Position numbers and translations under genes: made by a program. A stretch of 64,000 bases of DNA from the NCBI RefSeq assembly GCF_021049285.1, contig NZ_CP088017.1, positions 1 through 64,000 on the forward strand, in the 5' to 3' direction. Under the pieces are notes generated by a model, which ran no database searches, was not told the origin of the DNA, and saw only the letters and a program-made list of their open reading frames with translations. Shown one piece after another: positions 57,238 to 64,000 of this stretch. The number at the start of each line of letters is the position of its first letter. Positions within the stretch are counted from its first letter, which is position 1. This stretch comes from Ruania halotolerans. GTDB lineage: Bacteria; Actinomycetota; Actinomycetes; Actinomycetales; Beutenbergiaceae.

Positions 57238-57888
57238 TCACCCGAGGAGGAGGGCGAGTGCAATCTGAATGAGGAGCAGCGTGGCGAGCAGAACCCATCG
57301 ACCCTGCATTAGTGCCGCACGTAGCCGGGATGGGTGTTCAGAATGTTGCGCAGCGAAAGCCACGAGGTGCGCGACCGGCAAGAGCGTGAGGGTCCACAGC
57401 GCCAAGCACCCGACACACTGCGAGATTGATCCTGACTGCACCGCGACGACGGAGGCGTACACCGCCGCGACTCCCGCGCCGAGACCGAGGGCAACACGGT
57501 AGAGCCCCGGTAGCGGCACTCCGACCAGGCTGAGGACGCCGGTCATTGCTGTGAGGGGGAAGAGAACGATCCCGAGCATGAATCCAATGAGTTGCTGCGA
57601 CTCCAAAGGGTCACTCGGGGTGAGGTCGAGGCAGACGAACTGCGCGGCCGATCCGCAGGCAAGCGGAATCTTGGCGTCCAGTGCTGCAACGACTGCGACG
57701 AGCAGACTCGCCGCGAGGAGCGTGCCGACGACTCCCACGACCAGTAGGACAAGACCGATCTCGCGAGTACTAGCCGACGGAGCCACTCGGCCAGCATTTG
57801 CGGACCGACTTCGTGTAGGAACTCCCACCGTTCCCCCTCTACGCGCCCCGACCCCCGGAGCCGCGTCAGACGATTGTGAGTCGTCCAC
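57238..57888 (-). CDS. Membrane protein with vitamin K epoxide reductase-like cysteines
   Basis: About 216 residues. After a 40-residue polar N-terminus come about five membrane helices. Cys78 and Cys86, eight residues apart, lie in the loop after helix 1. A CVGC motif (Cys158, Cys161) begins helix 4. This layout matches VKOR-family enzymes, which oxidise DsbA-like partners by way of quinone. Overall identity looks low, so the call is by pattern. A DsbA-like partner is not nearby. GTG start at 57888. Confidence 0.55.
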   Translation of the reverse strand: MDDSQSSDAAPGVGARRGGTVGVPTRSRSANAGRVAPSASTREIGLVLLVVGVVGTLLAASLLVAVVAALDAKIPLACGSAAQFVCLDLTPSDPLESQQLIGFMLGIVLFPLTAMTGVLSLVGVPLPGLYRVALGLGAGVAAVYASVVAVQSGSISQCVGCLALWTLTLLPVAHLVAFAAQHSEHPSRLRAALMQGRWVLLATLLLIQIALALLLG

Positions 57889-58594
57889 GCCGGAGGGTCA
57901 ACATCGCCGGGCCCGGCCATGTCGCCTTTGAGCGCGGGCTTAGCCGATCTTGTATGTACCTTCGTCTGTCGTAGCGTTGGCGCCCGCTCACCGGACAGTC
58001 TCGCGGACAGGTCTTCCGGCACGGTGCCCGTCACACAGGGCCTGAGCTGAACCGGTGTCCCACTCCGTTCTGGTGAAGGTTCGTCTTGCGGGACGGTTCG
58101 GCGCGCGTGGGTTTAGGACCGCTGCATTCCGCCCAGAATGACGCTTCGCGCTCGTAGACGTGACGAGCATCAAGGCATCTGGATACGCGACAACCCGGGT
58201 GCTGGGTGCGCACGACCCAACACCGATGATCTTCGATAGCAGGTGCGGGAGCTGGTCAGGTGGATGCTCTAGTCGTTGTGCTGCCAACTGAACATCTCCC
58301 ATTCATCGGTTCAGTTCCCCAATGATCGCTGCGGCATCAGCACTTGGACACGCTTGGCCATCCTGGGCGACCTTCTGGATGCCGTGGGTACGGCGTCCAG
58401 GCCCAAGGCGCCGGTGCAGTCATCGCGTGATCTGATCGAGCCACCTAATGAGGCGACGATGAGGTTTTTGCTTGGCCTTGCTCTATGCGCCTGAAGCTTC
58501 GCCGAGCCAACGACACGCCCCGAATCTGCCTGCGATCACGCGGATTACTGCAAAGTCGCGCTACGGTGATGATCCACAACGATTGGAAGAGGCC
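57889..58594. other. 706-base gene-poor stretch at the start of the accessory region
   Basis: No convincing gene. Short frames exist on both strands without ribosome sites or family features. A perfect 8-bp inverted repeat AACTGAAC/GTTCAGTT lies at 58286-58293 and 58309-58316 with a 15-base loop. Composition is more mixed than in the genes to the left, which fits a boundary of inserted DNA. No tRNA or integrase is visible. Confidence 0.45.
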
Positions 58595-59209
58595 ATGGAT
58601 GTAAGCAAAACTCTTGCAGAGGCTTGGGCGGCCGTTGAGAAGGCGAACTTGCCGGAAGCGCTCCAACAAGTGGCGTTTAAAGAGGCGGTTGCTCTCCTGG
58701 GCGGCGATGGAACAGGTAGTCAAGCGCAACAGGATCATCCGCCTGTAAAGAAAGCACCCGCATCGAAGACGAAGACCAAGGCGGCGAAAGTAGACGAGCA
58801 CGAAAGTGAGGTCGTCGATGCGACGACCTTCTTCGAGGCGGTCGCTGGAGAAACCGGCGTTCCAGTTGAGGACCTCGAGCAGTTGTTCTATCTGGATAAA
58901 GGCGCACCCCGCATCAACCTCACCTCGAGTGCGTTGGGCACCTCGTTGAAGGGCAAGCAGGTCAACGTGGCCGTTCTGATCGCTGTCGCGCGACACTTCG
59001 GACTGAACGAGGATGAGACATCGGCGGCCATCATTCGCGAGGAGTGCAGCCGACTTCGCTGCGCGGACCGCAACCTGGCGACAAACATGAAGGGACTTGC
59101 GGGCATTGTGCTCTCCGGCGGCTCGACGAAGACCCTGAAAGTTCGACCGGCGGCGAACGCCTCGTTCGTGGAGAAGGTCAAGGCCCTACTGCATCCAGGT
59201 GCTGAATGA
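58595..59209 (+). CDS. Hypothetical protein upstream of a HEPN-like gene
   Basis: About 204 residues. A short helical N-terminus (MDVSKTLAEAWAAVEKANLP) is followed by a Lys/Pro/Ala/Gln-rich linker (about 40-70). A globular C-terminal domain follows (about 75-200), with FFEAVAGETGVPVEDLEQLF, LLIAVARHFG-like helices and repeated small-residue turns. No family recognised with certainty. ATG 58595 follows GGAAGAGG. It shares an ATGA overlap with the next gene, so the two act together; it could be a partner or immunity factor for the HEPN-like protein. Confidence 0.65.
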   Translation: MDVSKTLAEAWAAVEKANLPEALQQVAFKEAVALLGGDGTGSQAQQDHPPVKKAPASKTKTKAAKVDEHESEVVDATTFFEAVAGETGVPVEDLEQLFYLDKGAPRINLTSSALGTSLKGKQVNVAVLIAVARHFGLNEDETSAAIIREECSRLRCADRNLATNMKGLAGIVLSGGSTKTLKVRPAANASFVEKVKALLHPGAE

Positions 59210-59982
59210 GCGCCGGTTCCCAAAAGGTTGGCCAACTTGAGCCGGCGTTCATCGCCGCTGGATCGCCAGCAGACGTCACCCACGAACTGTTTTTGGCGTT
59301 CTTCGAACTGAAGCGCCGGTACGTCATGGACGACCTTCGACCGAACGCGGTTGAAGGTGGCCGCTTCTCGGAGGCTGCTTTTCGGCTATTGCAGTGGCTA
59401 TCAGGTGGGGCGTTCACGCCGATCGGCAAAACCCTCCCGTCCGTGCCGAAGTTGATGACAACGATTGAACAGTCCGGGCACACGAGTGAGAGCGTCCGAC
59501 TGCACATTCCGCGAACGCTTCGGCTCATTTATGACATCCGCAACAAGCGAGATGCGGCACACCTTGCGGATGGGATCGACCCGAACCTGCAAGACGCCAC
59601 GTTGATCGTCGCGAACGCGAGTTGGGTTTTGGCCGAGTTCGTACGCCACTTCCTCAAGTCGACTCCGAACGATGCGCATGTTGCTATCGAGCAACTCGTT
59701 GCTCGGGATCTCCCGGTCATCCAGGAGTTCAATGGATATCCACGCCTTCTCAAGGATCTGAAGGCCTCGGATCATGTGATGGTGCTGCTCTACTGGGCGG
59801 GGAGGCCTGTAACCTTGAATGAGCTCTCTGGCTGGCTCGTCCCCAAGATGAGAGCGAATCTGAAGCGCACCGTGCAGGGCCTCTCTGAAAAGCACCTGAC
59901 ACATCTCGATGGTCAAGAAGTGCACCTTACGCACCCCGGGGGGCGCTACGTCGTAGAGGCGGGCTTGTTGCAGCCAGTCTAA
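59206..59982 (+). CDS. HEPN-like protein with C-terminal winged-helix-like domain
   Basis: About 258 residues, mainly helical. Residues 112-119 read RNKRDAAH, an Arg followed by Asn and then His with six residues between, fitting the Rx4-6H motif of HEPN ribonucleases. Flanking helices (HIPRTLRLIYDI and ATLIVANASWVLAEFVRHFL) fit HEPN in Abi-type proteins. The C-terminal part (about 170-258; VLLYWAGRPVTLNELSGWLV) looks like a winged helix. Coupled to the gene upstream by ATGA. A role in phage defence or as a toxin is inference. Confidence 0.65.
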   Translation: MSAGSQKVGQLEPAFIAAGSPADVTHELFLAFFELKRRYVMDDLRPNAVEGGRFSEAAFRLLQWLSGGAFTPIGKTLPSVPKLMTTIEQSGHTSESVRLHIPRTLRLIYDIRNKRDAAHLADGIDPNLQDATLIVANASWVLAEFVRHFLKSTPNDAHVAIEQLVARDLPVIQEFNGYPRLLKDLKASDHVMVLLYWAGRPVTLNELSGWLVPKMRANLKRTVQGLSEKHLTHLDGQEVHLTHPGGRYVVEAGLLQPV

Positions 59983-60566
59983 AGCGACCGACGGTTCCCG
60001 GATTGTGGTCATGACGCCGGGCCAGCAATCGAGGTCCTCCGATAACGACAACAACGACGCGACCGCGTCATACCGCCGCGACCGTACCGCGGGGCTCGGG
60101 ACAGCCGCCGAGATCGTGCTTTCCGTCAGTCCCAGGGCCGTCTTGTCCTGGGGACCGTTGCACGACGTACCGTACGTCGGCGACATCGAGCGCGAGTGAC
60201 TCGACGAGGCAGAGTCGGAGCGCTTCGCCGGTCGCGTCGATGACGAGACTTACCTACAGGCGCCCGAGTGGATCGTGACGACCGTGACGGACGACGGGTT
60301 CCGGGCGCGCGAGGCCCAGCAACTGGACCCTGATGCAGGTGTGCGACGTCGTCAACGCCGCATCCGTCGCCCTGAACGAAACTTCGTAGCGGTTTCGCCC
60401 GAGCAGGCTCTGGAACTAGTGACCCGCGCTGCTGGCTTAGCCTGGGTGGGTGCACTCGGGGGCTCGAAGGCCAACACCCTACTGGCTCGCCGGCCACCCA
60501 TATCTACCGCAATTACCGCAGTGATTTCGCCACAACTTTGTGGAGGTACGCAACTAGGATTCCTCC
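59983..60566. other. 584-base stretch without an intact gene
   Basis: A 64-residue frame (60005-60199) runs without a ribosome site into a stop, and frames continue on the plus strand to about 60470 with stops between them. The plus-strand pieces GRVDDETYLQAPEWIVTT and SPEQALELVTRAAGLAWVGA look protein-like, so a decayed gene is possible. No family is recognised. Confidence 0.4.
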
Positions 60567-61877
60567 ATGTCTGAGCCGAACGACCTCCATGAGCAGGTCG
60601 TGCAACTCCTCGCGTTGGGCCACGAGAGTCGATCGTTTGAAGTCAAGGGACCGTTGTCTCTCACAGCGAAGTCGCACTGCGCCAAGGCGGCTCGTGCGGT
60701 GATGGCGATGGGCAACCTGCGCGATGGTGGGATTGTGTTGATCGGCGTCGACGAGGCGCAGATGACCGAGATGCTGCCCGGCTTAGACGACGGCGGTTCA
60801 AGGCGTGGAGCGACTTCGACAACGTGAGCGACGCCCTTGCCCGCTACGCAGATCCTCCAGCGACCTTCACGCTCCAACCGCTGACGCTTACCTCCGGAGC
60901 GAAGGTCGTCGCCTTGGTGGTCAGCGAGTTCGACGACGTCCCCTACGTTTGCAGGCGCGACTTTCAGAACGAACTCAAGGACGGCGCCATCTACGTCCGT
61001 CCGCGCGGGAAGCCCGAGTCACGACAGCCTCATTGGCTGACATGAGGGACCTACTGGATCTGGCGACCACCAATGGCGTCCGCGGGTTCGTCCGCCGCGC
61101 AGGACCGGCCGGCATCCCGCTCGGCGTGCCCAAGCTCCAAGACGAGATCAACCGCGGGGCCTACCTTGCGGAGAGTCCGAAGCAGCGGGGGCGCCCCCAC
61201 GGCCGTGATGGCACAGATCTTGGCTGCTGGCCACACCGACGTCTCGATCCGGCCTACTACCTACGACAAGACCCGCCTATCGCCGGCCGGACTTCACGAG
61301 TTCATCACCGAGAACACGGTCCGGATGCGCGGATGGCCCGTGCCGTTCGTCGATGATCACGAAGGTGTCATCCGATTCCAGGACTCCGTCGGGCAGGAAA
61401 TCGAACCGAAGGTCGTCCCTCACATTGAGGCGTGGCGGATGTGCACCAGTGGCCAGTTTCTGCACCGCCGTGTCCTTTCCAGCGACCTGCGCGACGTCAG
61501 GGAGACGCAGCCGACAGACCCCACATCCACCGGGGTCGTCATCGTGTGGGACGTTCTCCTCTACTTTGTGGAACTGGCTGAGTTCGGTGCCCGGGTCGCC
61601 ACAAGCCTCGAGCAGGATGCCATCACCTTTGACATCGCACTCAACCAGATCGGCGTCAGGGAACTGGTGTCCGGAGACTGGCAACGAGACCTTCACGGGT
61701 CCGTACAGGATGTCAGCCAACGAACTTGTCACGAGTCTCAGTGTCACGGCCACCCGCCTTGCGGCGGAGCCCCGCTTGGTGGGAGTCGAGCTGGCACAGT
61801 CACTGCTCAAGCAGTTCGGCCTCGACGTCCCCGACCGAGTCCTTAATGACTGGCAGGCGCAGGTCTTTAGCCGCTGA
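60567..61877 (+). pseudogene. Broken AlbA/Schlafen-like (putative DNA-binding, ATP-binding) gene
   Basis: Five consecutive plus-strand pieces in shifting frames read as one protein. The first (from ATG 60567) holds HESRSFEVKGPLSL and ARAVMAMGNLRDGGIVLIGV, the AlbA_2/Schlafen-type N-terminal domain. It continues in another frame as FKAWSDFDNVSDALARYADP and DDVPYVCRRDFQNELKDGAI. RDLLDLATTNGVRGFVRRA follows in a third frame. The region from about 61200 to 61690 and the end (ANELVTSLSVTATRLAAEPR, stop 61875-61877) are in two more shifts. Breaks are near 60790, 61025, 61185 and 61690. An intact form would have about 435 residues. Confidence 0.7.
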
Positions 61878-62012
61878 CTATTCCCGGTCGAGAGCGTGCA
61901 ACCGCCCACATAGACGCCACGCGTCATCACGAATCCATGCGGACACGACTGGGCTCGTCGGAATATCACCGCGCCTTGGCGTGGCGTTCGGTTGGCACAT
62001 CCTCGTCCGGTC

Positions 62013-63506
62013 CTAGAACCGCCGCTGTCGAGCAGCTAGAACATTGTCGCGCCACGCGCTGGCGGCGACCTCCGCTCGCTGCCAGTCACTGCCGAACATG
62101 CCACCAAGCAGGGGCCACCAGCGCTCGCGCTGTCCTTGCACATCGCGGACTGTCTCCGGCGCGAGACCAGCGTTCTCGTCGAGGTAGCGCTCGGCGTGCC
62201 CGATGCGACCGATCCAGTGCGAGCGCCCACGTCGGTACTCCGGGGCGGTATCGCTGTTTGCTGCGAAATCCAGTTCGGACATAGCCAGGAAGCCCTCCGT
62301 CTGGTTGAAGAGCTGTTCGTACTCCTGCTCGTCGAGCACGAACGGTTCTGCCAACTGACGAAGTACGCGGAACAAGTGCTCGGATACGGGTGTGTAGAAC
62401 TTGCCTGCGCCCTTCTCATATTCAGCGAGGCGTTCCTCGATGGTCCCGCCGCTGATACCAACACGCGCCAGGACTGACGCGGCCACGTCGGCTTCCCGGA
62501 ACGGCTGCCACGGGCTGGTCGCAGCGGTCAACGCAAACGAGTGCCCGTTGATGTCCACCCGTGGGTCGAGCGTGAACGCGCGCACCATGCGACCGTTTCG
62601 TCGCGCTACCGCGCCCATGACTCCCGCGTATATGACCGGCAACAGCACGTACTCTCGCAGGTGGATCAGTGCGGTGAAGCCACCTTGCACCTCATTAGTG
62701 ACCGCCGCGATGCGTGACATTGCGCGGGCGGCAAGGACCGCGTGGTCTTCGGCACCCCAAGCGCCGAGCGTGATCGCAGCATGGACGAGCGGCCCGACAA
62801 GTTGTTCGTACTCCTGGGCGCGCTCGACCATGGTCACCACACTGGGGCCCGCGCCTCCACCCAACGGGAAACGCTCCTGGTCTTTGAGCGCTTCGATAAC
62901 CGTCTTCACTTCGCCGAGGAACAGATCCTCGGTCGCCATCATCTTGGAGGGGTCGGTAATACCCAGCTTGAGTGCTTCGGCGAGGCGTGGACCGCGATCG
63001 GCATCGTTCGCCGTCGCAATGGCGGCTGCGATCGTCGCTGCCGAGGTGGTAGACGTGCCGAAGATGCCCATGATGGCAGCGACCAATCGAGCAAGATTGG
63101 CTTCGCGGTTCGGACCGAAAATGTCGATGCGCTGGAGGCTGTTGAGCGTCCGACCACCACCGAGGTCGTAGTTCGGAAGGTCGCAGTCGTCCAGTCGAAC
63201 CGGAAGAAGCCAAACGTGGCCGAGTGGCCGGAGTCGAAACTGGTCGACCGCCAGCGCCAGCTCCTCGTTCATGAAGGTCTTAGTCTTGGAGACGCTAATC
63301 GTGGAGAAGCAGGCGATGAACGCCAGCGAGCCATCCTCGATCGCCGAGCGGATCTTCTCCTTCCAGTCCTCGCCGGGCCACAGATTCTCTGTGTCCTTCC
63401 ACACCGGAATCCCTGCCGCACTCAGCACCGACGCCAACGTCTCGACAGCCTCGGCGTTCTCGTGAACGTAGGAGAGGAACGCATGCTGCACGGGACTATC
63501 GACCAT
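62013..63506 (-). CDS. TIR-domain protein, probable NAD-cleaving defence effector
   Basis: About 497 residues. The N-terminal TIR domain (about 6-150) has AFLSYVHENAEAVETLASVL, GIPVWKDTENLWPGEDWKEK and SLAFIACFSTISVSKTKTFM. Glu81/Glu82 in FMNEELALAV are at the position of the catalytic Glu of NADase TIRs. The rest is a largely helical domain without recognised family, rich in Ala. Bacterial TIR proteins often cut NAD+ after phage sensing. It lies next to the broken AlbA-type gene, convergent, and no Thoeris-type partner is seen within the window. Confidence 0.8.
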   Translation of the reverse strand: MVDSPVQHAFLSYVHENAEAVETLASVLSAAGIPVWKDTENLWPGEDWKEKIRSAIEDGSLAFIACFSTISVSKTKTFMNEELALAVDQFRLRPLGHVWLLPVRLDDCDLPNYDLGGGRTLNSLQRIDIFGPNREANLARLVAAIMGIFGTSTTSAATIAAAIATANDADRGPRLAEALKLGITDPSKMMATEDLFLGEVKTVIEALKDQERFPLGGGAGPSVVTMVERAQEYEQLVGPLVHAAITLGAWGAEDHAVLAARAMSRIAAVTNEVQGGFTALIHLREYVLLPVIYAGVMGAVARRNGRMVRAFTLDPRVDINGHSFALTAATSPWQPFREADVAASVLARVGISGGTIEERLAEYEKGAGKFYTPVSEHLFRVLRQLAEPFVLDEQEYEQLFNQTEGFLAMSELDFAANSDTAPEYRRGRSHWIGRIGHAERYLDENAGLAPETVRDVQGQRERWWPLLGGMFGSDWQRAEVAASAWRDNVLAARQRRF

Positions 63507-63678
63507 GCCACCAGGGTAGGGCTGACCACCGACGAAACGACGCGAGACATCGACACCCCGACGCCCGCGAAGCGCCGCCTGCGACCAACGAGCTCACCGG
63601 CCGTCCCGGGCTGCGACTGCGTCACTCCGCCGCGACTGGTCGGCGATGAGTTGCTCCAACCGAAGTGTCGGCGGTGGC

Positions 63679-63743
63679 TGGTATAATCGACGCAGCCTCG
63701 TTGGTTGAGGTGCGTCAGTGCTGGAGGGTTCGACTCCCTTCAG
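63679..63743 (+). promoter_or_regulatory. Extended -10 promoter with dyad and T-arm-like hairpin
   Basis: A perfect extended -10 (TG-G-TATAAT; TATAAT at 63682-63687) is followed at once by a dyad: GACGCA (63689-63694) pairs with TGCGTC (63711-63716) and CCTC with GAGG inside it. A second hairpin, CTGGAGGG/CCCTTCAG (63721-63728, 63736-63743), has a 7-base TTCGACT loop, like a tRNA T-arm. No anticodon arm is present. The sequence could be the leader of the 45-residue ORF, an operator, or a small RNA. The rest of the 63507-63830 gap shows nothing else clear. Confidence 0.5.
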
Positions 63744-63830
63744 TTCGTAGCGGGAGTGCTAGCAGTTCTACTGCTCTCAGCGGTCCGTCTTCTATCCGAG
63801 CGTCCATGGCGTTCAAGGAAGGAGCGACCG

Positions 63831-63968
63831 ATGAACAGAGGCAAGCACAGCAAGACAACCAGCGACAACTACCGTGAAGTTCAGACCCAGCGTCACTACA
63901 TGCAGTACGCACTAGAGACCGTATGGACGGCCGTAGCGGGAGCAGCAGGCGGGCACTGGCTCTCCTGA
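63831..63968 (+). CDS. 45-residue hypothetical small protein
   Basis: Starts MNRGKHSKTTSDNYREVQTQ, followed by a helical stretch RHYMQYALETVWTAVAGAAG and the end GHWLS. The ribosome site AAGGAAGGAG (63815-63824) lies six bases before the ATG and is among the strongest in the window. A strong promoter lies 144 bases upstream. The C-terminal half is amphipathic and could associate with membrane. No family recognised. It may be the first gene of an operon that continues beyond the window. Confidence 0.55.
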   Translation: MNRGKHSKTTSDNYREVQTQRHYMQYALETVWTAVAGAAGGHWLS

Positions 63969-64000
63969 ACCAATGAGGCAAACGCGCCGCAGCCACTCGA

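Noticed and set aside
63689-63743. A tRNA gene suggested by D-arm-like and T-arm-like hairpins
   Set aside because: There is no anticodon arm and no acceptor stem that pairs, so it is not a standard tRNA.
1-64000. CRISPR array, rRNA, complete insertion sequence or prophage
   Set aside because: No regularly spaced repeats, rRNA signature, transposase, integrase or phage structural gene was found by reading the sequence.

Overview
The window is high-GC chromosomal DNA from an actinobacterium. It opens at the replication origin in the order dnaA, oriC, dnaN, gnd, recF, dciA (DUF721), gyrB, gyrA, DUF3566 membrane gene, tRNA-Ile(GAT), DLW-39 small protein, tRNA-Ala(TGC). That order, the GTG and ATG starts with AAGGAG-type ribosome sites, the frequent 4-base ATGA overlaps and the DLW-39 peptide place it in Actinomycetota, most likely Micrococcales. 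A Ruania-like relative is my guess from gene content only.

From 12.2 to 26.4 kb the genes serve sugar use and general metabolism. A DksA/TraR-type zinc protein and two LacI regulators precede an ABC importer (binding protein and two permeases, no ATPase) and a GH78 alpha-L-rhamnosidase. Then come a ribbon-helix-helix/VOC pair, TspO-like and DUF2277 proteins, and a LysR regulator divergent from two aldo/keto reductases. Two copies of a 70-bp repeat flank the RHH/VOC pair. From 26.4 to 32.3 kb lies part of a myo-inositol catabolic cluster (iolD, iolB, a Cgl0159-type aldolase-fold protein, iolC) divergent from a GntR/UTRA regulator; iolA, iolG, iolE and a transporter are not here.

From 32.4 to 39 kb are a CPA1 antiporter, a membrane protein, a drug-type ABC exporter (one ATPase, two permeases), a class F sortase and a CHRD surface protein. 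From 39.3 to 47.1 kb a GntR/FCD regulator faces a GH39 glycosidase operon with an aldo/keto reductase, two permeases, a Tat lipoprotein binding protein and an SDR. From 47.1 to 57.9 kb are stress and regulatory genes: DinB, YczE/MocR, quinone oxidoreductase, methyltransferase, MFS/MerR, RidA/SoxR, an acyl-CoA dehydrogenase-type/TIM-barrel pair and a VKOR-like membrane protein. Three MerR-type promoters with 19-bp spacers are visible here, two of which look like targets of the same SoxR-like regulator.

The last 6 kb (57.9-64 kb) is different: long gene-poor stretches, less typical codon use, a two-gene operon whose second product carries a HEPN-like RNase motif, an AlbA/Schlafen-type gene broken by at least four frameshifts, a TIR-domain protein, and an extended -10 promoter leading through structured sequence to a 45-residue ORF. 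This looks like a partly decayed defence or mobile island and is the best place to look for something undescribed.
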